Of a stretch of 5,400 nucleotides of DNA, positions 1 through 5,262 are shown piece by piece. Made by a program: the position numbers and the translations under genes. Source of the DNA: Bacteroidales bacterium (GTDB lineage: Bacteria; Bacteroidota; Bacteroidia; Bacteroidales; P3); contig JAFZEK010000257.1 of assembly GCA_017560705.1 (NCBI GenBank), positions 1 through 5,400 of the forward strand. Direction: 5' to 3'. The notes beneath the pieces are model-generated. The model saw only the letters and a list, made by a program, of their open reading frames with translations, had not been told where the DNA came from and did not search any database. Every line of letters starts with the position of its first letter. Position 1 is the stretch's first letter.

Positions 1-332
1 CCAATGCTGAGCGTGCTGAAAATGGAATATACTATATAAATAAGTACTCTAACGCATACATAACAGGCGAAGTTTTCTCAAAAATGGACTTAGGAACACA
101 CACTTTATTCCTTGCCGACGTGATAAATGAAAAAGTATTGAACGAAACACCTTCGCTAACATACGAAAACTATCACAACAACATAAAACCCAAAACCAAC
201 GCCAACACCAAAATAGGATGGGTTTGCAAGGTGTGTGGATATGTATACGAAGGAGAAAATATACCAGACGACTTCATATGCCCTTGGTGTAAACACGGAG
301 TTAGCGACTTTGAAAAAATAGAAATTAAATAA
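1..332 (+). CDS. hrb: Flavin reductase-rubredoxin fusion (high-molecular-weight rubredoxin type), 3' end
   Basis: The frame is open from the left edge (first full codon at position 3), so only the last 109 residues are present. The first ~60 visible residues match the end of an FMN-binding split-barrel flavin reductase domain, including the pattern THTLFLADV, a later LTYENYHNN and a short linker. From about base 216 a rubredoxin domain follows, with iron ligands in CKVC and CPWC. The two pairs are only 14 residues apart, the shortened form usual in these fusions, against 29 in the free rubredoxin at 1931. In relatives such as the Moorella Hrb, NAD(P)H reduces FMN and the attached rubredoxin passes electrons to flavodiiron or rubrerythrin-type partners in the cytoplasm. 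That role fits here because rubrerythrin starts 35 nt after the stop. An ATG at 84 lies inside the flavin domain and is not the true start. The family call is firm; the exact electron acceptor is inferred. Confidence 0.9.
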   Translation, partial: NAERAENGIYYINKYSNAYITGEVFSKMDLGTHTLFLADVINEKVLNETPSLTYENYHNNIKPKTNANTKIGWVCKVCGYVYEGENIPDDFICPWCKHGVSDFEKIEIK

Positions 333-354
333 TAAATAAAAACAATAAACACAG

Positions 355-360
355 AAAGGA
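355..360 (+). promoter_or_regulatory. Shine-Dalgarno sequence of rubrerythrin
   Basis: AAAGGA lies 7 nt before the ATG at 368. It supports this start over the in-frame ATG at 395, and the protein from 368 also begins with the usual rubrerythrin N-terminus. Most other genes in the window have no such motif. Confidence 0.65.
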
Positions 361-367
361 TATAAAC

Positions 368-907
368 ATGGAACTAAAAGGATCAAAAACAGAAATGAAC
401 TTAAAAGCAGCTTTTGCTGGTGAATCTCAAGCACACACAAAATATCAATACTATGCTTCTAAAGCTAAAAAAGATGGATTTGTACAAATAGGCAACTTAT
501 TCGAAGAAACAGCACGCAACGAAAAAGAACACGCAAAAATATGGTTCAAGTTGTTGCACGGTGGTGAAGTTCCAGGAACAATGGAAAATTTAAAAGATGC
601 TGCTGCCGGCGAAAACTACGAATGGACAGACATGTATGCTACTTTCGCTAAAGAAGCTAGAGAAGAAGGATTCACAAAGATAGCTGCTCTTTTCGACCTA
701 GTAGCAAAAATAGAAAAAGAACACGAAGAACGCTACCGCAAACTTCTTGCTAATATTGAAGGCGAACTAGTATTCAGCAAAGAAAACGATGTGGTATGGC
801 AATGCGAAAACTGCGGACACATTGTAATAGGAAAGAAAGCTCCTAAGCTATGCCCAGTATGCGAACACCCACAATCTTATTTCCAAGTAAGAGCTGAAAA
901 TTATTAA
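368..907 (+). CDS. rbr: Rubrerythrin (diiron peroxidase with C-terminal rubredoxin domain)
   Basis: This 179-residue cytoplasmic protein reduces hydrogen peroxide to water with electrons from reduced rubredoxin or flavoprotein partners. Residues 1-135 form the ferritin-like four-helix domain. The expected diiron ligands are visible: E19 in AGES, E52 and H55 in ExxH, E82 and E85 in GENYEW, and E116 and H119 in the second ExxH. Residues 142-176 are the rubredoxin domain with C146, C149, C162 and C165 and the short 12-residue spacing normal for rubrerythrin. Length and domain order are those of the classical family. It starts 35 nt after the flavin reductase-rubredoxin gene, a likely electron donor, and 53 nt before ferritin, with no promoter evident in either gap. 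This suggests one transcript. TAA is followed at once by TAG. No key residue is missing. Confidence 0.97.
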   Translation: MELKGSKTEMNLKAAFAGESQAHTKYQYYASKAKKDGFVQIGNLFEETARNEKEHAKIWFKLLHGGEVPGTMENLKDAAAGENYEWTDMYATFAKEAREEGFTKIAALFDLVAKIEKEHEERYRKLLANIEGELVFSKENDVVWQCENCGHIVIGKKAPKLCPVCEHPQSYFQVRAENY

Positions 908-948
908 TAGAACAAACAATTACAGTAAACACAAATAACTAAACATAC

Positions 949-956
949 AAGGAGGT
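949..956 (+). promoter_or_regulatory. Near-perfect Shine-Dalgarno sequence of ferritin
   Basis: AAGGAGGT ends 4 nt before the ATG at 961. It matches the 16S anti-SD core almost completely, which is unusual for Bacteroidota, where most genes are translated without a strong SD. It fixes the ferritin start. Confidence 0.75.
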
Positions 957-960
957 AATT

Positions 961-1473
961 ATGGACCAAAATGTAGTAAAACTTTTAAACGAACAAATCA
1001 ACAACGAATTTTATTCGGCATATTTATACTTAGATTTTGCCAACTATTTTGAAGCAAAAGGTCTTGATGGCTTTGCAAATTGGTACAAAATCCAAGCACA
1101 AGAAGAACGCGACCACGCTATGCTCTTCTACCAATTCTTACAAAACAATGACCAAAAAGTAACCCTTGAAGCTATTGGAAAACCTGATAAAGTTTTCACT
1201 TGCGACATGGACGTGCTTAAAGCAGGACTTGGCCACGAACAATTGGTAACATCTATGATAAACAATATTTATGCCGCTGCTTACGAAGTAAAAGATTTCC
1301 GCACCATGCAATTCTTGGATTGGTTCATCAAAGAACAAGGTGAAGAAGAAACCAACGCCAACAATTTAATAACCAAGATGGAACTTTTCGGCTCAGACCC
1401 TAAAGGATTATATATGCTAAACCAAGAACTTGGTGGCAGAGTATATGCAGCTCCATCTCTTGTTCTTGACTAA
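961..1473 (+). CDS. ftnA: Non-haem bacterial ferritin
   Basis: This 170-residue protein is expected to form the 24-subunit iron-storage shell, oxidising Fe(II) at a ferroxidase centre and storing it as a ferric mineral in the cytoplasm. Family residues are present at E. coli FtnA positions shifted by one: Y23, E16, E49, H52, E93, Q126 and E129. It has the ferritin opening (NEQINNEFYSAYLYL) and a normal family length. There is no Met haem ligand of the bacterioferritin type that I can place, so FtnA is the better call. It sits 53 nt after rubrerythrin and 15 nt before the PerR-type regulator, and ends in tandem TAA TAA. Storing iron next to peroxide removal would limit Fenton chemistry, and control by the adjacent PerR-type protein is a reasonable inference. 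No operator could be identified. Confidence 0.96.
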   Translation: MDQNVVKLLNEQINNEFYSAYLYLDFANYFEAKGLDGFANWYKIQAQEERDHAMLFYQFLQNNDQKVTLEAIGKPDKVFTCDMDVLKAGLGHEQLVTSMINNIYAAAYEVKDFRTMQFLDWFIKEQGEEETNANNLITKMELFGSDPKGLYMLNQELGGRVYAAPSLVLD

Positions 1474-1488
1474 TAAAACATAACAAAT

Positions 1489-1929
1489 ATGGATGCGGCC
1501 AAACAATATCTTATCGACAATGGTATAAAGCCTTCGGTTCAACGAATTGCCATAATGCTATACTTGTTGGAACATCGTTCACATCCTACTGTCGACGAAA
1601 TATTCAACGACTTGCACAAAGCAATTCCTACACTGTCCAAGACTACAGTATACAACACTTTGAAAGTGTTTGCCGAAAAAGGTGCAATACTTAGCCTGAC
1701 AATTGATGAGAAGATGGTTCGCTTCGATGGTTACAAACAAAGACACGCTCATTTCAAATGCATTTCGTGCAACGAAATATACGATGTAGAACTAGACCAC
1801 GACGTAGAATTTCCAAACAATGAGACCACAAAAGACTTTGAAAACATCGAAACTCACGTCTACCATCGCGGATATTGTGCCAAATGTGCCAAAAAGAAAG
1901 AAACCAACAATAAACTAAAATCTGAATAA
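1489..1929 (+). CDS. perR: Fur-family peroxide-sensing repressor, PerR type
   Basis: This 146-residue DNA-binding regulator has an N-terminal winged helix (about 1-80, recognition region [11 protein letters not shown]) and a C-terminal dimerisation domain. The regulatory metal ligands of B. subtilis PerR (H37, D85, H91, H93, D104) correspond here to H32, D80, H86, H88 and D99, all at the same offset of five. An aspartate at the last position, rather than the glutamate usual in Fur and Zur, favours PerR. The structural zinc cysteines are C91/C94 and C130/C133. PerR with Fe(II) is inactivated by peroxide through oxidation of two of these histidines, relieving repression. It starts 15 nt after ferritin and ends 1 nt before rubredoxin, so it is probably cotranscribed and may regulate its own operon. 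No SD is seen. The family is certain and the PerR subtype is strongly supported by residues. Confidence 0.92.
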   Translation: MDAAKQYLIDNGIKPSVQRIAIMLYLLEHRSHPTVDEIFNDLHKAIPTLSKTTVYNTLKVFAEKGAILSLTIDEKMVRFDGYKQRHAHFKCISCNEIYDVELDHDVEFPNNETTKDFENIETHVYHRGYCAKCAKKKETNNKLKSE

Positions 1930-1930
1930 T

Positions 1931-2089
1931 ATGGAAAAATATGTTTGTAAAGTTTGTGGCTATGTTTATGACGAAGCCGCTGGAGAACCCGATAATGGAA
2001 TAGCCCCTGGAACAAAATGGGAAGACCTTCCTGCCGATTACCAATGCCCTCTTTGTGGCGTAGGAAAAGACGAGTTCGAAAAAGAATAA
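1931..2089 (+). CDS. Rubredoxin, free-standing
   Basis: This 52-residue one-iron electron carrier starts with [14 protein letters not shown], and its iron ligands are C6, C9, C39 and C42. It keeps the full-length loop between the cysteine pairs and the usual aromatic residues Y4, Y11, Y13, W30, Y37 and F49. The length is exactly typical for the family. The ATG begins 1 nt after the regulator's stop codon and there is no SD, so translation is probably coupled to that gene. It likely carries electrons from the upstream flavin reductase to the rubrerythrins. It is followed by a 95-nt gap with a hairpin that may end or attenuate transcription. Confidence 0.97.
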   Translation: MEKYVCKVCGYVYDEAAGEPDNGIAPGTKWEDLPADYQCPLCGVGKDEFEKE

Positions 2090-2109
2090 ACTAAGAATAT
2101 AAATAATAT

Positions 2110-2157
2110 GCCGACTTATTGGCAACGCAACCTACACAAAGTAGCTAGTAGGTCGGC
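2110..2157 (+). terminator. Hairpin after rubredoxin, possible terminator or attenuator
   Basis: Arms 2110-2118 (GCCGACTTA) and 2149-2157 (TAGGTCGGC) pair over 9 bp with one G-T wobble. The 30-nt loop contains a small inner hairpin, CTAC 2132-2135 with GTAG 2141-2144. The tail is only TTTAT, so as an intrinsic terminator it is weak and may allow partial read-through into the next gene. Confidence 0.55.
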
Positions 2158-2184
2158 TTTATAAACAAAAACTATACATCGATC

Positions 2185-2358
2185 ATGAAAGAAAAAGTTT
2201 TAGAAATAATGAAAAGCACTGGCAAACCTATGAGTGCCGGCGAAGTAGAAAAAGCATTGGCTGCTGACCGCAAGGAAATAGACAAAGCTTTCAAAGCCTT
2301 GAAAGAAGAAGGCAAAATAGTGTCTCCAGTAAGATGTAAATGGGAACCTGCCAACTAA
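2185..2358 (+). CDS. Small winged-helix-like protein, putative DNA-binding regulator
   Basis: The frame encodes 57 residues, starting MKEKVLEIMKSTGKPMSAGE and ending CKWEPAN. The layout is helix 1 (about 2-11), a turn and helix (16-26), a lysine-rich recognition-like helix (28-43, DRKEIDKAFKALKEEG) and a short beta wing (44-53). That is a minimal winged helix-turn-helix and little else. It has one cysteine, C51, in the wing. There is no SD. The frame is kept by codon use like its neighbours and by its place between rubredoxin and reverse rubrerythrin, on the same strand. It follows the hairpin at 2110-2157, and the next gene starts 50 nt later. I infer a small regulator or nucleic-acid-binding partner of the redox operon. 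The fold is likely; the target and function are unknown. Confidence 0.8.
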   Translation: MKEKVLEIMKSTGKPMSAGEVEKALAADRKEIDKAFKALKEEGKIVSPVRCKWEPAN

Positions 2359-2408
2359 GAAGAACAATAAAAAAACATTACTAATACTAACAAATACATT
2401 TAAGAAAT

Positions 2409-2951
2409 ATGAAATACAGTTGTCCAATATGCGGATACGTTCATGAAGGAACTCCCGCACCAGAAATTTGCCCACAATGTAAACAAAAAGTAACTTGGAA
2501 AGAACTTGACGAAAATGCAGCTCTTACTTTTGTTACAGAACACGAAATAGGAATAGCCAAGGGTACAGGCGAAGAAATGATAAAAGACCTTAACGCTCAC
2601 TTTATGGGCGAAGCTACTGAAGTAGGAATGTACTTGGCTATGAGCCGTCAAGCTGACCGCGAAGGTTATCCTGAAATAGCTGAAGCTTTCAAACGCTATG
2701 CTTGGGAAGAAGCTGAACACTGTGCTAAATTTGCCGAATTGCTAGGTGAATGTGTATGGGACACTAAAACAAACCTTGAAAAACGTATGAACGCTGAAGC
2801 TGGTGCATGCGAAGACAAAATGCGTATTGCTAGAATAGCTAAAGAACGCAACCTTGACGCTATCCACGACACAGTACACGAAATGGCTAAAGATGAAGCT
2901 CGCCATGGTAAAGGTTTCGAAGGTCTATACAACAGATACTTCAAGAAATAA
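2409..2951 (+). CDS. Reverse rubrerythrin (N-terminal rubredoxin, NADH peroxidase type)
   Basis: This 180-residue protein has the rubrerythrin domains in reverse order. Residues 1-34 are a rubredoxin domain with C5, C8, C21 and C24. Residues 55-178 are the diiron four-helix domain, with E68 in MGEATE, ExxH at E101/H104, E130 in the AEAGAC segment and ExxH at E163/H166 in the characteristic DEARHG. The pattern [20 protein letters not shown] is that of clostridial reverse rubrerythrins, which reduce hydrogen peroxide, and oxygen via peroxide, using NADH through a flavoprotein-rubredoxin relay. Both carriers are encoded upstream in this window. It is the last gene of the block, 50 nt after the winged-helix gene and 25 nt before a strong terminator stem. 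No SD and no clear promoter are seen before it. No ligand is missing. The family assignment is very secure; reliance on the local electron carriers is inferred. Confidence 0.95.
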   Translation: MKYSCPICGYVHEGTPAPEICPQCKQKVTWKELDENAALTFVTEHEIGIAKGTGEEMIKDLNAHFMGEATEVGMYLAMSRQADREGYPEIAEAFKRYAWEEAEHCAKFAELLGECVWDTKTNLEKRMNAEAGACEDKMRIARIAKERNLDAIHDTVHEMAKDEARHGKGFEGLYNRYFKK

Positions 2952-2976
2952 ATTTTCAATGTATATCTAATAGTCA

Positions 2977-3016
2977 TAAAGGCGAAACTTATTATAAAGT
3001 TTCGCCTTTATTTTTT
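2977..3016 (+). terminator. Strong intrinsic terminator of the redox operon
   Basis: Arms 2977-2990 and 2997-3010 are perfect 14-bp complements (core GGCGAAACTT / AAGTTTCGCC) around the 6-nt loop ATTATA, followed by six T at 3011-3016. It lies 25 nt after the reverse rubrerythrin stop. Confidence 0.95.
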
Positions 3017-3110
3017 CTTGTCGTCAGCAAACATCCAAAAATAACGAACCTTTGCGAGTAAAACATATTAAAATTTCAGCAATTATTCCCTCATAAAAGT
3101 GTAATTTATT

Positions 3111-3142
3111 TTGTTATATATAGAAGAGAATGTGCAACTTTG
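3111..3142 (+). promoter_or_regulatory. Possible Bacteroidota promoter with no intact gene behind it
   Basis: TTG at 3111-3113 and CAACTTTG at 3135-3142 are 21 nt apart and match the Bacteroides -33 TTG / -7 TAnnTTTG pattern except for the first base of the -7 box. The first ATG downstream (3166) opens only five codons before TAG at 3181-3183, which falls in repeat copy A. Confidence 0.45.
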
Positions 3143-3178
3143 CAAACTAAAAGAAATAATAGATTATGAAGCGAAAAT

Positions 3179-3320
3179 TATAGGTAACTTCTAAAAATTC
3201 CACGTTATTGATAATATAATTGATTACAGAAAGAACTTTTGCGTGGTTGACTTCGTCGATGTTGCTATCGCTCGAAATAGCTAATACTGAGGCATTGCTC
3301 TTTACTCGCTTAATCGCAAC
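3179..3320. repeat. Dispersed direct repeat, copy A
   Basis: This copy matches 5258-5400 in the same orientation. Two conserved modules are seen. The left module, 3179-3206, is 27 of 28 identical (TATAGG..CCACGTT). The right module, 3235-3320, is nearly identical, with a few substitutions and one 1-nt indel. Between them is a 28-nt stretch (3207-3234) that does not match copy B. The right module contains short inverted repeats, for example GCTAT 3264-3268 with ATAGC 3277-3281. No transposase is encoded. The 1-nt indel and an in-frame stop in copy B argue against it being coding on the minus strand. It could be a MITE or IS remnant, or a structured intergenic repeat. The right edge is uncertain because copy B runs off the window. 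Confidence 0.9.
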
Positions 3321-3326
3321 GTTGCG
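3315..3326. repeat. Perfect 12-bp palindrome at the right end of copy A
   Basis: CGCAACGTTGCG is a perfect dyad. Its left half is the last part shared with copy B before the window ends at 5400, so it may belong to the repeat. Confidence 0.6.
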
Positions 3327-3335
3327 TTTTTTGCC

Positions 3336-3406
3336 GAAATCTTTCTATTTCTTTTGGTGTCGCATAGCCCGCTATGATGGGTCAAAAGAAAGTAGAAATC
3401 TTTCTA
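3336..3406. repeat. 44-bp palindromic element bracketed by 12-bp direct repeats
   Basis: GAAATCTTTCTA occurs at 3336-3347 and 3395-3406. Between them, 3348-3356 (TTTCTTTTG) and 3383-3391 (CAAAAGAAA) are perfect 9-bp inverted termini. An inner CATAGC 3363-3368 / GCTATG 3371-3376 dyad sits at the centre. Including flanks, the arms pair over 15 bp (3342-3356 with 3383-3398) with one bulged base. This resembles a tiny palindromic mobile repeat with a duplicated target, but a simple palindromic repeat is equally possible. Confidence 0.65.
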
Positions 3407-3600
3407 GTAAAAATTCGCAAATCACTTACAAAGCAATTTTCAGAAGCCGCCTTAATTAAATTATACAATATTAACAACAAACTATTTAACTTAGAAAATC
3501 GCATATTTTCCCATTTTTCCGCACATTCAGTCAAATATTCAAGCCTCAAAGAGTTATCTCTATATAATACTGATTATCAATACTAACTTTTCCAATCACA
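3407..3600. other. AT-rich intergenic stretch without a recognisable gene
   Basis: Only a 70-codon frame (3374-3586) crosses it. That frame starts inside the palindromic element, has no RBS or promoter and resembles no known family. A weak -7-like TAACTTTT at 3584-3591 has no partner -33 box. I see nothing else here. Confidence 0.6.
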
Positions 3601-3601
3601 A

Positions 3602-3785
3602 AAAGCTCTGGAGGAAGATATAACGCTCTACGGAGCAAACCCGGGTTACATCACGAGGAAAATATACCGCTCAGGTGAGGAAACCCGGGCTTCCTCGTGA
3701 TCTAGATCCCACATCTACGTAATGAAAGTGCCGCGGTTTGACGATAAAAACACCATACTTTGGGGTGCTATCTCCCGCATCTAGA
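3602..3785. repeat. GC-richer structured block with 44-nt-period tandem units
   Basis: Units 3611-3645 and 3655-3689 align without gaps over 35 nt with 28 identities. Both run from GAGGAA to AAACCCGGG. Four of the seven differences fall in the four bases between CTC and GAG (TACG versus AGGT), so a small stem is kept while its loop varies. Further elements are an 11-bp perfect inverted repeat (3650-3660 with 3691-3701), TAGAT/ATCTA at 3703-3707/3713-3717, and TCCCACATCTA at 3707-3717 echoed as TCCCGCATCTA at 3773-3783. All three forward frames are broken by stops and a 44-nt period is not a multiple of three, so it is unlikely to be coding. It does not match tRNA, tmRNA, SRP, RNase P or riboswitch signatures I know. 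It may be a non-coding RNA, a protein-binding array or a decayed element. Confidence 0.75.
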
Positions 3786-3892
3786 AAAGCCATTTAACAC
3801 TTAATCTTTTTCTTTAACATTCATCATCGCCGGCATATCCGCAAATACAACAACAATAAACCACAAAACTAACACTATTAACTTTCGAGATT
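3786..3892. other. Low-complexity A/C-rich leader region
   Basis: This is a stretch rich in ACA and CAA between the structured block and the promoter of the secreted-protein gene. No gene, hairpin or motif could be supported. Confidence 0.6.
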
Positions 3893-3922
3893 TTGCCGAA
3901 TAAATAAAAAGATGTATCTTTG
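3893..3922 (+). promoter_or_regulatory. Bacteroidota-type promoter of the secreted-protein gene
   Basis: TTG at 3893-3895 and TATCTTTG at 3915-3922 are 19 nt apart, an exact fit to the -33 TTG / -7 TAnnTTTG consensus of Bacteroides. Transcription would begin near 3929, giving a leader of about 75 nt before the ATG at 4006. Confidence 0.75.
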
Positions 3923-4005
3923 CAAACCGAATATATATCCCCAAAAAAGAACATTGGAAACAAATATTCAACAAGCATTCAGTCACCTTTAAGCAATACA
4001 CTGTC

Positions 4006-5262
4006 ATGAGAAAACACATTTTGATATTTGCAGCTATTTTAGTCGTTTGTCTTTCGAGCAACGCACAAGTAAACTTCTCGGCACGAGCGTTTACCCCTAG
4101 CGGCAAGCAGTTAGATGATTATTTTTCTTTTAGCTTGAAAGTAGAATGCGAGGACACTGTACGCTACCACCATTGGAGCGACACGGCGACAATAGCACAT
4201 TTCGAGAACATTCCTATCGGTTCGCGATGCTACTTTAGGTATAACGATTACTTCGGAACTAAAAGCTTTGACTTTCCAATATTTACCATCAACTCCGATA
4301 TACACATAGATTCTTTGGTTTTAACTCCATGTCCTAAAGACTATGGGTGGTTTTGGTCCAAAACTAAAAAAGACAGCATATTGCACAGCAATGCAGCAAA
4401 ATGGACAGCGAATATAAAGGGATACGACACACTGTGGTACGACTCCGTATCCAACAAATACTTTATCAACAAGAACAATCCTTATTGTCTGCATATTGCA
4501 CGCCTATACTACAACGATTGGATGGAGCCATTTCCCTCGTGGCAAACATGGCAACACTCGGCAGACAGTGCCTATAAGTACTGCCTTTATGCCTACAAAA
4601 AGTATCCATATCTTTATTACCCATTGCGACAGCTGGCACATCATTTAGGTATAGAGTTCAACGGAAAAAAGCCTAAAGAACCAAACAAAAAAACATTTAT
4701 TCCACAACCAACCATGATGGAAGAATGGTGGAAAGACACTACGAATAACCTATTATATATGTGGAAAAAGCACGCAGATAATAATTCCTACTATAAAAAA
4801 CATTGCTTAGAAAAAGCCAGAGAAAAGAGCCTTTGCTATCCGGTGGGCGACAACGGAATAGTACGATTAATTATAATGAATCCACTCGGAGGAAACAGTA
4901 TATATCGTATACAAAATGGTAAATTATACTTTAAACATCTGAGGATTTACAAACCAAAACTATTGATAAATGACAGCTACGAACTTACGCCTATGGAATT
5001 AGACTCCATAGCATTGCTTGTAGACGCATTTAGTCGCCTTCCTCGCACCAACGACGACAGAGGATTATACGTCATTGACGGCAGCACATACCTGCTAGAA
5101 TACATCATTGATGGAAAATACTATTACTACGAAACATCGTCGGGAGCAGAACCCAAAGAGCTAGAAGACATAACAGATGCTATGTATAATCTAGAAAAGA
5201 AGTACTACAAGCCATCATTTATCACTCGATGGAAAGAGGCTCGGAGAAAAAAATATCTATAG
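4006..5262 (+). CDS. Secreted protein of unknown function, 418 aa
   Basis: I do not recognise the family. Residues 1-20 (MRKHILIFAAILVVCLSSNA) are a clear type I signal peptide, with cleavage expected before Q21, the common Ala-Gln site in Bacteroidota. C15 is preceded by Val, so there is no lipobox. Residues 21-108 are beta-rich with alternating polar and hydrophobic residues, like the small beta-sandwich domains at the N-termini of Bacteroidota exported proteins. Residues 115-280 are very rich in Tyr, Trp, Lys and Asn (for example MEEWWKD and YKKYPYLYYPL). From about 284 to 395 there is an alpha/beta domain with DGSTYLLEYIIDGKYYYYE. No catalytic motif or Por-secretion tail is evident, so a periplasmic or envelope location is inferred. 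It has its own promoter and no SD. Its stop TAG (5260-5262) lies in repeat copy B, so the native C-terminus may have been altered. No terminator follows. Confidence 0.85.
   Translation: MRKHILIFAAILVVCLSSNAQVNFSARAFTPSGKQLDDYFSFSLKVECEDTVRYHHWSDTATIAHFENIPIGSRCYFRYNDYFGTKSFDFPIFTINSDIHIDSLVLTPCPKDYGWFWSKTKKDSILHSNAAKWTANIKGYDTLWYDSVSNKYFINKNNPYCLHIARLYYNDWMEPFPSWQTWQHSADSAYKYCLYAYKKYPYLYYPLRQLAHHLGIEFNGKKPKEPNKKTFIPQPTMMEEWWKDTTNNLLYMWKKHADNNSYYKKHCLEKAREKSLCYPVGDNGIVRLIIMNPLGGNSIYRIQNGKLYFKHLRIYKPKLLINDSYELTPMELDSIALLVDAFSRLPRTNDDRGLYVIDGSTYLLEYIIDGKYYYYETSSGAEPKELEDITDAMYNLEKKYYKPSFITRWKEARRKKYL

Noticed and set aside
2108..2164. An 18-codon frame starting MPTYWQRN in the gap after rubredoxin.
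   Set aside because: It coincides with the hairpin arms at 2110-2157, has no RBS and its codons are explained by the stem.
2395..2402. TACATTTA, one base off the -7 promoter box, before reverse rubrerythrin.
   Set aside because: It ends 6 nt before the ATG, leaving no leader, and no TTG box lies at the right distance.
3201..3230. An AT-rich dyad-like stretch considered as a PerR box.
   Set aside because: It does not align to the TTATAAT-N-ATTATAA pattern and is far downstream of the operon PerR would control.
3161..3338. A minus-strand open frame through copy A (…VAIKRVKSNA…SSDSNIDEV…).
   Set aside because: Copy B has a stop in the same frame and a 1-nt shift further on, so the conservation is not at protein level.
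3220..3459. A 79-codon plus-strand frame across repeat copy A.
   Set aside because: It runs through the repeat and the palindromic element, has no RBS, and the matching part of copy B carries an indel that breaks the frame.
3374..3586. A 70-codon plus-strand frame after the palindromic element.
   Set aside because: It starts within the palindrome, has no promoter or RBS, and its translation looks like AT-rich non-coding sequence.
3587..3694. A forward frame in the structured block reading LFQSQKALEEDITLYG…
   Set aside because: It lacks a start codon, ends in a stop after 36 codons, and the 44-nt repeat period would shift frame between units.
3677..3760. Fragments resembling RNase P (GAGGAAA..CCGGGC) and tmRNA (GGTTTGACG).
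   Set aside because: The matches are short, key bases differ, and the rest of either RNA is absent at the needed distances.
4006..4050. A possible lipoprotein signal at Cys15 of the secreted protein.
   Set aside because: The residue before Cys is Val, which does not fit a lipobox; the Ala20-Gln21 signal peptidase I site is better.
3801..4106. A 101-codon minus-strand frame opposite the promoter and signal peptide of the 418-aa gene.
   Set aside because: It is a shadow of the better-supported plus-strand promoter and secreted-protein start, with no family resemblance.
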